From the NCBI GenBank assembly GCA_017541665.1, contig JAFXYP010000041.1:1-41289 (forward strand): a DNA stretch of 41,289 nucleotides, written 5' to 3'. Numbering within the stretch: the stretch's first letter is position 1; every line of letters begins with the position of its first letter. The notes below the pieces were generated by a model. It did not search any database and had not been told where the DNA came from. It saw only the letters and a program-made list of their open reading frames with translations. Position numbers and translations under genes: made by a program. The DNA comes from Lentisphaeria bacterium. GTDB taxonomy: Bacteria; Verrucomicrobiota; Lentisphaeria; Victivallales; UBA1829. This document shows positions 7,622 through 16,277 of the stretch, piece by piece.

Positions 7622-8623
7622 TCAGAAAAGGTCGAGGAACCAGTTCTTTTTCTTCGCCTTCATGGAAGATTTCCGCACCATGACGACTTCGCTCTGGTCG
7701 GTCGTCACGCAGTCCATCACGGACCCGGAAAACCCGGGCACGCCCTCGGGGATCGCGCGGTTCACGACCTCCGTGGCGGAGCGTTCGACCTGGAACGGGG
7801 CGTCGCCGCCGCCGTCGGGAAACACGAAATAGACCTCCAGCTTGAAGTCATAGCCGGGGATGTTTTCGGATTCGGCAAGGAAATACACCTTCTGGGCGGG
7901 GATGCTCCCCTGCACTTTCAGGGGATTGCTGTAGGTTGCGGTCGCCTTGACCTTATCCTCGGCAAGCTCGAGCCCGTTGGCCTTGATCGCCTCAAGCATC
8001 GGCTTCGCGGAGGCCGTCCATTTCCCGCCCGGCTTCACCTTGCGCGTCGTGCCGAGGTATTCCTCGGGGCGGTCCAGCGGCGCCGCGAACATGGACGCGA
8101 TCAGGCGGCGTGCCCCGGGGAGCATCGCGCGGATCTCCTTCGTGGTCTTCGCGCTGTCCGGGCCGGCCCCGCCGCCCAGTACGGATGCCGCGGCGTCCGC
8201 ATCCGAGCCGAGGGGGATGTCCCGCAGGTTCACGCCGGAGGAACGCACAATGGCGGTCATGCCTGCGAGCGGCGCGTAGTCGGTCTTCTCGCCGTCGACG
8301 ACCTGCGAAAGCGTCTCGACCTTGAACTGGATCACCAGCGGGTCGAGCGACTGGTAGACGAGCTCGCCGACCGCATGGACCTCGTGCGTCTCGCGGCGGC
8401 GCGGCGGGTTGTTGATCCCGACCAGTTTCATCCGGTAGGTCCGCACCTGGCGGGAGTTCACGGAGATTACGTACGTCTCGCCGATTTTCGGCTTCCCGTC
8501 GAAACGCAGTTCGACCTCCCCTGCGTCCGCGGCTTCGAGAATCGCGGGAAGCAGGAGGAACCCCGCCGTCAGTACGACGGCGCAGAGGCACAGGATAGCG
8601 GCACGCATTTTCTTTTTCATCAT
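7622..8623 (-). CDS. Exported protein of unknown function downstream of rdgB
   Basis: A 333-aa protein. The N-terminus has a Lys-rich start and a hydrophobic stretch (about residues 7-31, AAILCLCAVVLTAGFLLLPA), giving a signal peptide or a membrane anchor without a clear lipobox. The rest is predicted periplasmic and beta-rich, with no motif I recognise. It contains a Gly/Ala-rich linker near residues 150-165 (VLGGGAGPD) and ends in a basic cluster followed by NWFLDLF. It begins inside the rdgB stop codon (ATGA overlap), so it is translationally coupled to rdgB and is the last gene of the rnpB-proximal - strand cluster. A second ATG one codon later could also serve. No function is assigned. 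Confidence 0.75.
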   Translation of the reverse strand: MMKKKMRAAILCLCAVVLTAGFLLLPAILEAADAGEVELRFDGKPKIGETYVISVNSRQVRTYRMKLVGINNPPRRRETHEVHAVGELVYQSLDPLVIQFKVETLSQVVDGEKTDYAPLAGMTAIVRSSGVNLRDIPLGSDADAAASVLGGGAGPDSAKTTKEIRAMLPGARRLIASMFAAPLDRPEEYLGTTRKVKPGGKWTASAKPMLEAIKANGLELAEDKVKATATYSNPLKVQGSIPAQKVYFLAESENIPGYDFKLEVYFVFPDGGGDAPFQVERSATEVVNRAIPEGVPGFSGSVMDCVTTDQSEVVMVRKSSMKAKKKNWFLDLF

Positions 8624-9246
8624 ACGAACTCGAAATCGTCCATGGTCTGAAGCTCGCGGTGGACGAACTCGGCGGCCAGGGCGAACGCCCGGGCACGGTG
8701 GCTGAGCTTGCTCTTCACCTCTTCGCCGAGCTCGCCGAACGTCTTGTCATAGCCGTCCGGGATGAAGATCGGGTCGTAACCGAATCCCTCCGTGCCGCGC
8801 GGTTCCGGCGCGATATGGCCGGTCACCTCGCCGTGGAACGTCTCCACGATGTCGCCGCGGTAGGCCAGCGCGATGACGCATACGAAACGTGCCCGGCGGT
8901 CATCGAAGTTCTTCAGCTCGTCCAGGAGCTTCGCCATTTTCTCGGCATAGGAGGCGTTTTCCCCGGCATAGCGGGCGGAATAGATGCCCGGGGCACCGCC
9001 CAGCGCGGCGACTTCCAGCCCGGAATCGTCCGCGAAGGCCGCCATGTCGGCATAGCGGGCGGCCTGCCCGGCCTTGATGCGGGCATTCTCCTCGAAGGTA
9101 GTGCCGTTCTCGACGATGACGGGGAAATCCTTGATGGTGTCCGGGGAAATGATGCAGACGCGACCGGAATCGGCCGAGGCGTCGAGCATGGCCTGGAATT
9201 CCCGGATCTTGTGTTTATTGGTGGTGGCGGCGAGAATCTGAAGCAT
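8620..9246 (-). CDS. rdgB: dITP/XTP pyrophosphatase (RdgB/HAM1 family)
   Basis: A 208-aa enzyme that hydrolyses non-canonical purine nucleoside triphosphates (XTP, dITP, ITP) to monophosphates, keeping them out of DNA and RNA. Visible family signatures are the N-terminal ATTNKHKIREF phosphate loop, TTFEENARIKA, the catalytic-core block FADDSGLEVAALGGAPGIYS, and the C-terminal GFGYDPIFIP with KSKLSHRARA. All appear intact and the length is normal. The start follows AGGAGA. It lies 26 bp after the glycosyltransferase stop and overlaps the exported-protein gene by 4 bp, so the three are probably one transcript. No functional tie to the glycosyltransferase is apparent. Confidence 0.95.
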   Translation of the reverse strand: MLQILAATTNKHKIREFQAMLDASADSGRVCIISPDTIKDFPVIVENGTTFEENARIKAGQAARYADMAAFADDSGLEVAALGGAPGIYSARYAGENASYAEKMAKLLDELKNFDDRRARFVCVIALAYRGDIVETFHGEVTGHIAPEPRGTEGFGYDPIFIPDGYDKTFGELGEEVKSKLSHRARAFALAAEFVHRELQTMDDFEFV

Positions 9247-9272
9247 GGGAGCGCATCTCCTGTCTTAATATC

Positions 9273-10382
9273 TTAATTGCCTGTCAGCTCATTGTAGATT
9301 TGTTCGTATTGGTCGACCATGGACGAGACGGAACACAGCACGAAGGGCTTGGAACGGCCGGCGGCGACCGCCTCGGAAAGCGCCTTCGCCAATCGGATGC
9401 CGTCCGGGTCCGTGTTGAAATCGATGCACTGCGCGAACCCGCCCTCGTACTGTTCGCAGAGTTCCGAGAGCGAATCCGCAGTCGACGTAACCACGGGAAG
9501 GCCGAGCGTCATCGCTTCGTTCAGCGTGAGCGGCGCCCCCTCGTAACGGGACGGCATCACCAGCGCGTCGAAGGCCGCCATCAGGCTGCGGGCGTTCGAA
9601 CGGTATCCCGGCAGTGCGAAGACGAGGTTCGGATAGTTCAGCGCACGTACGCGCCTTTCCAGGTCGTCGCGCTCCGGGCCGTCGCCGATGATCACGACGC
9701 CCCAGCGCTCCCCCTCCGGCACGCGGGCGGACAGCGCCCCCATGCGGTCGAAAAGCAGGTCGTATCCCTTCTGGCGGTCGAGGCGTCCCACGGACCCGAT
9801 CACTTTCGTGCAGTCCTCCATCATGCACCATTTGCGGAACTCGCGGCACTCTTCGGGCGGGGCGGGCTCCACCAGGTCGCAGCCGTTGTACACCACGCGG
9901 AACCGTTTCCGCGGGATCCGGGTGACCGCCGAATGATACCGCACTGCGGCCTTCGAGACGCCGGTCAGGACGCTCGCGTGCCGGACCGTCATCCGGTCCA
10001 GCATGAAATAGAACCGCTGCGAGGGGCGGTGGTCGGCGATATGGATCGTGTTCACCAGCGGGATCCCGCTGCCCGCAAGCGCAAACCTGGACAGCAGATT
10101 GGAGTGCATCATGTGCGAATGGACGATCTCCGGTTCCAGCCGCTGCAGCGCGTACCGCACCAGAAAAGGAAGCACGAAGAAATCGAGCTTGGTGGCGTTC
10201 AGAAACGCCACACGGGCCCCGGCCGTCTGCAAAGCATCCACCAGGCAGTCGTCCTGCGGCGGCGCCTTCAGCGACAGCACGTCGCACGTGTGCCCCCGTG
10301 CGATCAGGTTGCAGACGATGTCGGTCAGGACGCGTTCCGCTCCGGCCGGATCCAGATCTGTTATGAGTGATACGATTTTCAT
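9273..10382 (-). CDS. GT4 family glycosyltransferase
   Basis: A 369-aa GT-B fold transferase, probably acting at the cytoplasmic face of the inner membrane on a lipid-linked or surface glycan acceptor (inference). The N-terminal domain has the GT4 opening DLDPAGAERVLTDIV and VHSHMMHSNLL. The C-terminal domain has VGRLDRQKGYDLL, VIIGDGPERDDL and the donor-binding EX7E segment RYEGAPLTLNEAMTLGLPVV. The frame is open 42 codons further upstream, but those codons would lie in rnpB. The ATG at 10382 starts the homology and follows GGAACC. The start codon is only about 20 nt beyond the RNase P RNA 3' end with no promoter between, so expression probably depends on read-through. Donor and acceptor cannot be predicted. 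Confidence 0.88.
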   Translation of the reverse strand: MKIVSLITDLDPAGAERVLTDIVCNLIARGHTCDVLSLKAPPQDDCLVDALQTAGARVAFLNATKLDFFVLPFLVRYALQRLEPEIVHSHMMHSNLLSRFALAGSGIPLVNTIHIADHRPSQRFYFMLDRMTVRHASVLTGVSKAAVRYHSAVTRIPRKRFRVVYNGCDLVEPAPPEECREFRKWCMMEDCTKVIGSVGRLDRQKGYDLLFDRMGALSARVPEGERWGVVIIGDGPERDDLERRVRALNYPNLVFALPGYRSNARSLMAAFDALVMPSRYEGAPLTLNEAMTLGLPVVTSTADSLSELCEQYEGGFAQCIDFNTDPDGIRLAKALSEAVAAGRSKPFVLCSVSSMVDQYEQIYNELTGN

Positions 10383-10402
10383 AGCGTTTGGTTCCAAAAA
10401 AA

Positions 10403-10756
10403 GTGAACTGCGACATAAGCCGGATTCTGTCTCCGCGCTTACGCGCGGGGGCGACCATCTGTCTAAGCGGCCAGAACCCGGGACTGGTAACGCCGCGGGC
10501 AACGGCATCGTCCCCTATTTGGCCTTGCTCCGGAAGGGGCTTGCCATGCGGCCCGGATCACTCCGAAGCCCGGTGGTCTCTTACACCGCCGTTTCACCCT
10601 TGCCGGCCATCCGAAAACGGCCGGCGGTCTGTTCTCTGTTGCGCTTTCCTTCCCGCAGGGTTGCCCCTGCGGCATCCTTCTTGAAGAAGGACTTCCCGCC
10701 CTGTGGAGTCCGGACTTTCCTCTTTGCAAAGCAAAGCGGCCGCCGTCACAGTTCAC
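10403..10756 (-). ncRNA. rnpB: RNase P RNA, bacterial class A
   Basis: Catalytic RNA that matures tRNA 5' ends. Read on -, it has the 5' hallmark GAGGAAAGTCCGGACTCC, the core GGGTGAAACGGCGGTGTAA with AGAGACCACCGGG, and the 3' hallmark ACAGAATCCGGCTTAT. The ends are set by a perfect P1 helix: GTGAACTGTGAC at the 5' end pairs with GTCGCAGTTCAC at the 3' end (one G-U). A run of seven T (10402-10396) follows, so P1 doubles as a terminator stem. Its length of about 354 nt is normal. The promoter lies at 10763-10791. Confidence 0.96.
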
Positions 10757-10762
10757 ATTCTT

Positions 10763-10791
10763 ACTATACCATACGCACGGGAAAAATGCAA
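10763..10791 (-). promoter_or_regulatory. Predicted rnpB promoter
   Basis: Read on -, TTGCAT (10791-10786), 17 bp, TATAGT (10768-10763) in a GGTATAGT context. The first P1 base lies 7 nt downstream, as expected for a transcription start. Confidence 0.7.
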
Positions 10792-10892
10792 GTCGTTTTC
10801 ATGTTTTTTGGCGGGGAAGATGCGAACTCATGCGCTTTCCGGACTCCGGGGGAAAAGCCGGACGGTTTTTCGGACTTTTTTTGTTCCGGGGG

Positions 10893-10921
10893 TTGCAATC
10901 CGCTTTCCCGCGTGATACATT
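10893..10921 (+). promoter_or_regulatory. Predicted mcsA-mcsB promoter
   Basis: TTGCAA (10893-10898), 17 bp, TACATT (10916-10921), about 50 bp upstream of the mcsA start. I see no CtsR-type operator (heptad AGGTCAA direct repeats). Confidence 0.45.
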
Positions 10922-10971
10922 GTTTGCCGGGACCTTGAGAATATGAACAGAAAGGACAACGGGTACACGCC

Positions 10972-11694
10972 ATGATGCTGTGTCAGATATGCAAAGCCAA
11001 TCCGGCCACGATCCATATACAGGAAATCGTCAACGGCGAAACGAACACGCTCCACATCTGCGCCGAATGCGCGAAAAAACGCAACCTGACCGAGGACAAT
11101 GCCGCCAATTCGCATTTTCACGAGATGCTCGAACGCCTCACGCAGGCGATCGCGAACAGCGCCGACCTGAAGCTCGCCGAACTCTTCGAACAGAAAAAGC
11201 CGGAGGAGGAAGAATCGAAGGATATCCTGTGCAACGCCTGCGGGACGAGCTGGCAGGCATTCAAAAAGAACGGAAAACTCGGCTGCGCTGCCTGCTACGA
11301 ACAGTTCGGCCAGCTTCTCGTCGGAAGCGTCATGCTCGGCCATCACGGCAGCGTCCATTGCGGCAAGACGCCGCCGAAAACGGTCGAACAGTGGCACGAC
11401 GCGGCCGTCTCCGAACGGATCAACCTCCGGCGCGAACTCGAACGTCTCCGCAAGGGGCTGGACGAATCCATCCGGCGCGAGGAGTTCGAACAGGCCGCCG
11501 AGCTCCGCGACAAGATCGCCTCCATCGAAACCGAGCTCAAATCCGCCGACATCGACCCCGAACTTACGAAAGACATTCTGGATTTGTGCCATGTCGGAAC
11601 CGAACCCAAATCCGCCGGCCTCATCCCCGATGAGACCGACCCGGATCCGGCAAAAACGAAACCCCGCACACGCGGAAGGAGAAAAAAGCAATGA
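10972..11694 (+). CDS. mcsA: McsA-like protein with two zinc-binding regions and a UVR motif
   Basis: A 240-aa cytoplasmic adaptor. In Firmicutes, McsA binds and activates the arginine kinase McsB in the CtsR/ClpC stress system. The N-terminus has CQIC and CAEC zinc pairs (near residues 4-33). A second set, CNAC and CAAC, lies near 87-109. A C-terminal UvrB/UvrC (UVR) coiled-coil motif RREEFEQAAELRDKIASIE lies near 167-186. The chain then runs into a polar linker and a basic end (TRGRRKKQ). Two adjacent ATG codons (10972, 10975) could start it; the nearest AAAGGA is rather distant. It overlaps the downstream mcsB by ATGA, so the two are translationally coupled. No ctsR or clpC is in the window. 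Confidence 0.88.
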   Translation: MMLCQICKANPATIHIQEIVNGETNTLHICAECAKKRNLTEDNAANSHFHEMLERLTQAIANSADLKLAELFEQKKPEEEESKDILCNACGTSWQAFKKNGKLGCAACYEQFGQLLVGSVMLGHHGSVHCGKTPPKTVEQWHDAAVSERINLRRELERLRKGLDESIRREEFEQAAELRDKIASIETELKSADIDPELTKDILDLCHVGTEPKSAGLIPDETDPDPAKTKPRTRGRRKKQ

Positions 11695-12785
11695 TCTTCC
11701 ATCCGCGTATCCGCCACCTCGCCGCGAAGGGACCCGTCTTCATCGGACAGGGACCGATCCTCTCCACGTTCCTCTCGCTTTCCCGCAACATCGACGGGTT
11801 CCATTTTCCGTCGACGGCATCCGTCAACACACTGGAGTCGGTCGCCGAACTCGGACTCGCCGCGATGCACCATGAAGACGTGCACAGCCTGCTTCCGAGC
11901 ATGTTCCAGATCAAGCACGAACTCCTCACCACGTCCGACCGCGAACTGCTCGTGGAACGGGAACTGATGGAGCGCCCGCAAACGGACATCGCCGCCTGCC
12001 GCGTCTTCGTCTGCGCCGAGGACGGCTCAACATCCGTTCTCCTGAACGGGGACGACCATCTCTGGCTTCACATGACCGCACCGGGTTCGGCTTTCCGCGA
12101 ACTCTGGGACCGCATGTCCGCACTCGAATCCGCGCTCGCACGCCACCTCCGGTTCGCATTCCACCCGCGGTTCGGCTACCTGACGAGCTCGCCCGAGCTC
12201 GTCGGGACCGGCCTCAGGATCACATTCCTGATCCACCTCCCCGCGCTCGGCCTCTCCGGCCGCCGGAAACGGATCCTCGAGCGGCTGGAGGACGCCGGAC
12301 TCGCCGCGGAGCCGTATTTCCCCGTCGACGGGAAGGCCGCCGGGAACCTCTACCTCATTTCCAACCGCACCACGCTCGGCGAACGGGAAGAAGACCTGGG
12401 ACTCCGCATGACGGAGTTCGTCACGTCCATCTCCCGCGAGGAGGAACGCACCCGCGCGGACCTGCTGAACCGTCAGAAACTGCTCTTCCTCAATGCCTGC
12501 GGACGCGCCTACGGGCTTCTGCGAAACACCTATCTCATCCCGACATCGGAGGCGCTCGACGCCCTCTCCATCATGAAGCTCGGAGCGGATTCCGGCGTCT
12601 TCCGCCATTTCACGAGACAGGACTGGGCGGAACTCCTGCTCGAGTGCCAGCCTGCGCATCTCTGCTGCCGGAAAAACATGGCACTCTCCCCCCTCGAACG
12701 AGGCAAATACCGCGCCACTTGTTTCCGTGAACGCCTCAACGGACCGGAACCTGCGGCGGAGACCGACAGCGAACAGAAGAACTGA
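11691..12785 (+). CDS. mcsB: McsB family protein with degenerate active site (predicted pseudokinase)
   Basis: A 364-aa member of the ATP:guanido phosphotransferase family. Genuine McsB phosphorylates arginines on proteins to mark them for ClpCP. Framework blocks persist: SRNIDGFHFP, FGYLTSSPELVGTGLR, HLPAL, ISNRTTLGE and the C-terminal RERL. Key residues do not. The SxRxR nucleotide motif reads STFLSLSRN, so F27 and S29 stand where Arg is expected. The NEEDHxR motif reads NGDDHLW (G120, D121, W125). The conserved Cys of TSCPTN is S167. The RGxYGEGSEA loop is replaced by E207-PYFPVDGKAA. The fold is likely retained but catalysis lost. The substitutions are seen directly; the comparison with Bacillus McsB is from memory of the family. 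It overlaps mcsA by 4 bp. Confidence 0.85.
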   Translation: MIFHPRIRHLAAKGPVFIGQGPILSTFLSLSRNIDGFHFPSTASVNTLESVAELGLAAMHHEDVHSLLPSMFQIKHELLTTSDRELLVERELMERPQTDIAACRVFVCAEDGSTSVLLNGDDHLWLHMTAPGSAFRELWDRMSALESALARHLRFAFHPRFGYLTSSPELVGTGLRITFLIHLPALGLSGRRKRILERLEDAGLAAEPYFPVDGKAAGNLYLISNRTTLGEREEDLGLRMTEFVTSISREEERTRADLLNRQKLLFLNACGRAYGLLRNTYLIPTSEALDALSIMKLGADSGVFRHFTRQDWAELLLECQPAHLCCRKNMALSPLERGKYRATCFRERLNGPEPAAETDSEQKN

Positions 12786-12829
12786 ACCCGCCACGCGGAA
12801 AACGAACCGGAACCGCCCCGGAACCCGAT

Positions 12830-12839
12830 CCCCCCCCCC
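12830..12839 (+). repeat. C10 homopolymer tract in the translation-initiation region of the histidine kinase
   Basis: Ten consecutive C residues end 8 nt before the ATG, where a Shine-Dalgarno would normally sit. Such tracts are prone to slipped-strand length change. A change here would alter leader spacing, not reading frame. Confidence 0.6.
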
Positions 12840-12847
12840 GAACTGAC

Positions 12848-14794
12848 ATGGACACCACGTTTCTAAGCATCGTACTGGCGGTTCTCGAAATGACTTTCCT
12901 TTTCGTGGCGCTCCTGCTGCTCCACGGACTGAAGAAACAGCTCGGCGCACCGGCATCCTACGTCGCCATGGGACTGCTTTTCGGGTTCACGCAGTTCGCC
13001 GGCGCGGGCGGCATCACGATCGTCACAGGCTACTCGGGATTCGACATCCCGCTCTCGTCCGGCGTGCTCATGCTGCCGTTCCTCGGCATCCTGGCGGTCA
13101 TCTACATCGCCGACGGCACGCTGTCCGCGCAGCGCGTGATCATCGGGCTCATGATCTCGCTGGCGCTCTTCCTGTATCTGGCGCACCTGACCGTCACGCA
13201 GGCCGAAATGCTCCAGCCCCAGGAGACCGGCGCAGACCCGCTTCCCATGGCGTTCGCCGCCATGATGCGGAGCAGCCTCGGCATGATGGCCGCAAACGTG
13301 CTGTCGTTCACGGTCGACATCTTCCTGATCCCGATCTTCTATCAGGGCCTCCGCAACCGTCGCATCAACCTCTTCCTCTGCGTGGCGGCCTCGCTGATCG
13401 CCGTGCAGCTGAGCGATGCCATGGTCTTCTCCGCCGTGTACCGCTGGGGGCGTCCCGACTGGTGGCTCGAACTGGAGACTTCCTACCTCTTCAAAACCCT
13501 GATGGTGCTCTGGCTCAGCGTCATCATCACGTTCTACATCTCCCGCATCCGCTACGAACTGCCCGGCGAAGGGCGTGGCGCGCTCGACATCGTGATCGCA
13601 TTCTTCGGCAACTACGGAAAGAGAGTCGAGCTGGAAAAGACGCTTCGCGACACCGAGGAGCGCTACCGGGTGCTGTTCCGAAATGCCGTCGCGAGCATTT
13701 TCCTGACCGACCTGTCCGGCGTCATTTCCGAGGCCAACGAATCCGCCGCCACGATGTTCCGAACCTCCGCCGACGGACTCAAGGAGAAATCCTTCCCGGA
13801 ACTTGTCGGCATCACGCCGGACCAATGGAACGCCCTGCTGGAGGAACCGGAGGCGCACTACACGGCAGCCGTCCCCGGCTCCGACCGAATCCTCGAGCTC
13901 GCGATCAACCGCGTCGTCATCGACGAGACCCCGATGGCGCTGATCCACGGACGGGACGTGACCGAGCGAACCAGACTCGAGCACGAACGCGAGATCTGGC
14001 GCGAACAGACCTTCCACCGCCAGCGGCTCGAATCCATCGGCGAGCTGGCGGGCGGCATCGCGCACGACTTCAACAATTTCCTCCATGCCATCCAGGGGCA
14101 TCTCGACCTCATCAAATACATGTACCCCGTGCACGAGGAAAACGCCCGCCGCCACATCGAGGTCATCGACGGCATCACGGAACGCGCCGCCACGCTCACG
14201 CGCGACCTGCTCGGATTCGCCCGCCGCGGCAATTTCACCGCCTCCGGGATCGAGCTTTCCGCGTTCCTCAACACCTCCGCAGCCATGTTCCTGCCCTCCG
14301 CCGCAGGCATCGATTTCAACCTCGACCTGCCCGGGAAACGGGCGGGCGCCGAAGGGGCGCCTCCCCTGACCGTCCGAGGCGACTCCGTCCAGCTTCAGCA
14401 GGTCATCCTGAACCTCCTCATGAACGCCCGCGACGCCGTGAGGAAAATTCCCGAACACGACCGACGCATCACGATCTCGCTCGGGACACCCGCCGAACTC
14501 GGCGTCGATCCGCTCCCGCCGCCGGATGCCGACGTCTCCCCCGACGCGCGCTACTGCGTCATCCGAATCAGGGATTCCGGCCCCGGCGTGCCGGACGAAC
14601 TCCGTGCACGCATCTTCGAACCATTTTTCACGACGAAACCGGTCGGACAGGGCACCGGGATGGGACTCTCCATGGCATACGGCATCCTCATCTCGCACAA
14701 AGGCTGGCTCCAGCTCGACCCGACATCTCCCGATTCGCCCGGCGCATCGTTCTCGCTCTTCCTCCCGCTTCAGGTTCCGCCCGCGCAAACGTAA
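12848..14794 (+). CDS. Membrane-bound PAS-domain sensor histidine kinase
   Basis: A 648-aa inner-membrane sensor kinase. The first about 240 residues contain roughly six to seven hydrophobic segments. They are followed by a PAS domain (about 270-380, starting ERYRVLFRNAVASIFLTD). Next come a HisKA-like dimerisation region with H-box GELAGGIAHDFNNFLHAIQG (phospho-accepting H406) and a HATPase_c domain with the N-box NLLMNARDAV, G1 DSGPGVP, F-box FEPFFTTK and G2 GTGMGLSMAYG. No receiver domain is fused and no response regulator gene is adjacent, so its partner is elsewhere. The start at 12848 has no clear Shine-Dalgarno; a run of ten C ends 8 nt upstream. It lies 62 bp after mcsB and may share its transcript. 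The signal sensed is unknown. Confidence 0.9.
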   Translation: MDTTFLSIVLAVLEMTFLFVALLLLHGLKKQLGAPASYVAMGLLFGFTQFAGAGGITIVTGYSGFDIPLSSGVLMLPFLGILAVIYIADGTLSAQRVIIGLMISLALFLYLAHLTVTQAEMLQPQETGADPLPMAFAAMMRSSLGMMAANVLSFTVDIFLIPIFYQGLRNRRINLFLCVAASLIAVQLSDAMVFSAVYRWGRPDWWLELETSYLFKTLMVLWLSVIITFYISRIRYELPGEGRGALDIVIAFFGNYGKRVELEKTLRDTEERYRVLFRNAVASIFLTDLSGVISEANESAATMFRTSADGLKEKSFPELVGITPDQWNALLEEPEAHYTAAVPGSDRILELAINRVVIDETPMALIHGRDVTERTRLEHEREIWREQTFHRQRLESIGELAGGIAHDFNNFLHAIQGHLDLIKYMYPVHEENARRHIEVIDGITERAATLTRDLLGFARRGNFTASGIELSAFLNTSAAMFLPSAAGIDFNLDLPGKRAGAEGAPPLTVRGDSVQLQQVILNLLMNARDAVRKIPEHDRRITISLGTPAELGVDPLPPPDADVSPDARYCVIRIRDSGPGVPDELRARIFEPFFTTKPVGQGTGMGLSMAYGILISHKGWLQLDPTSPDSPGASFSLFLPLQVPPAQT

Positions 14795-14845
14795 CGCGGC
14801 ATGCCTGCCTTTCCCCCTTTTCGGATTTTTCCGCGGCATGGCGTC

Positions 14846-14874
14846 TTGACTTTTTACGTTTCCGCATGTAGATT
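14846..14874 (+). promoter_or_regulatory. Predicted purD promoter
   Basis: TTGACT (14846-14851), 17 bp, TAGATT (14869-14874), 74 bp upstream of purD. No PurR box or purine riboswitch was recognised in the leader. Confidence 0.55.
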
Positions 14875-14948
14875 ATCGTATTTCTTTTCATACACGAAAT
14901 GACGGTGCGGCATCGTCCCGCCCGAACATATCAAGGAGACCCCCGACT

Positions 14949-16235
14949 ATGAATATCCTCGTACTCGGAAGCGGCGGCCGCGAGCATGCGATCTGCCGCA
15001 GCCTGAAGCTCAGCCCCGAAACGACCCGTCTGGTCTGCATCCCCGGCAGCCCCGGCATCGCACGGATCGCCGAATGCCCGGCGGACGTCCCCGGTTCCGA
15101 CTGGGCCGCCATCGCCGACTGGGCCGCGACGAACGCCATCGACCTCGTGGTCGTCGGACCGGAAGCGCCCCTCTGCGACGGCGCAGCCGACCTCATCCGT
15201 GCGAAAGGCATCCCCGTCTTCGGTCCCTCGAAGGCCGCCGCTCAGCTTGAAGGCAGCAAGGATTTCTCCAAAAAATTCATGGACAAATACGGCATCCCGA
15301 CCGCCGCGTTCGCCACGTTCGACGACCGCGACGCCGCACGCGCCTATGTGAATGCGCAGTACGATGCCGGGCGCGAACTCGTGGTGAAGGCTGACGGCCT
15401 CGCCGCGGGCAAAGGCGTCATCGTCTCGAAGGACCGCGCCGACGCCCTCGCTGCCGTCGATGCCTGCTTCAGCGGCGCTTTCGGGTCCGCCGGTGCGCGC
15501 GTCGTGCTGGAGGAGCTCCTCGTCGGCGAGGAAGCATCCATCTTCGCACTCGTCGACGGAAAGACGATCACCGCGCTCGCCAGTTCGCAGGACCACAAGC
15601 GCCAGCTCGACGGCGATCGGGGGCCGAACACCGGCGGCATGGGCGCGTATTCCCCCGCCCCGGTCGTGACCGACGCCCTGATGGCCGAAGTGCAGGAAAA
15701 AGTCCTGAACCGTTTCCTCGCCGGGATCCAGGTGGAAGGGCTCGACTACCGCGGCCTCATCTACGCGGGCATCATGGTCACGAAGGACGGCCCGAAGGTG
15801 CTTGAGTTCAACGTGCGTTTCGGCGACCCCGAGACCGAAGCAGTACTTCCGCGCCTGCGTTCCAGCCTCGCCGACGCCCTCTACAAGACCGCCGTCGGGC
15901 GTCTCGCCGAGGTCAAGCTCGACTGGAACCCCGCCCCCTGCGTCTGCGTCGTCCTCGCGTCCGGCGAATACCCCGCCGGCCCCATCGTGAAGGGCCATGC
16001 CATCTCCGGCATCGACGAAGCCGAGGCAAACGGCGCGATCGTGTTCCATGCCGGGACCGGTTTCCAGGACGGGCATTTCGTGAACAGGGGCGGCCGCGTG
16101 CTGGTCGTATCGAAGAGCGCGCCGACCATTCAGGCGGCCATCGACGCCGTCTATGCCGCGCTCGCGCCGATCTCCTGGGAAAACATGCAGTACCGCCGCG
16201 ACATCGCGAAAAAAGCCCTGAAACATCTGTCCTGA
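14949..16235 (+). CDS. purD: Phosphoribosylamine-glycine ligase (GAR synthetase)
   Basis: A 428-aa cytoplasmic ATP-grasp enzyme that joins glycine to 5-phosphoribosylamine, the second step of purine synthesis. The N-terminal block MNILVLGSGGREHAICRSL, the ATP-grasp segments VVKADGLAAGKGVIV and LEELLVGEEASIFALVDG, the signature RGPNTGGMGAYSP and the metal-binding stretch LEFNVRFGDPETE are intact. Length is normal for stand-alone PurD. The start follows AAGGAG at good spacing. The DUF4380 gene begins 42 bp downstream with its own Shine-Dalgarno and may be cotranscribed. No other pur genes are present. Confidence 0.97.
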   Translation: MNILVLGSGGREHAICRSLKLSPETTRLVCIPGSPGIARIAECPADVPGSDWAAIADWAATNAIDLVVVGPEAPLCDGAADLIRAKGIPVFGPSKAAAQLEGSKDFSKKFMDKYGIPTAAFATFDDRDAARAYVNAQYDAGRELVVKADGLAAGKGVIVSKDRADALAAVDACFSGAFGSAGARVVLEELLVGEEASIFALVDGKTITALASSQDHKRQLDGDRGPNTGGMGAYSPAPVVTDALMAEVQEKVLNRFLAGIQVEGLDYRGLIYAGIMVTKDGPKVLEFNVRFGDPETEAVLPRLRSSLADALYKTAVGRLAEVKLDWNPAPCVCVVLASGEYPAGPIVKGHAISGIDEAEANGAIVFHAGTGFQDGHFVNRGGRVLVVSKSAPTIQAAIDAVYAALAPISWENMQYRRDIAKKALKHLS

Positions 16236-16277
16236 TTCATTGTTAACACATACCACACCCGAAAGGAACTCCCGACC

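Noticed and set aside
10800..10971. CtsR operator upstream of mcsA
   Set aside because: No tandem AGGTCAA-type heptads are present.
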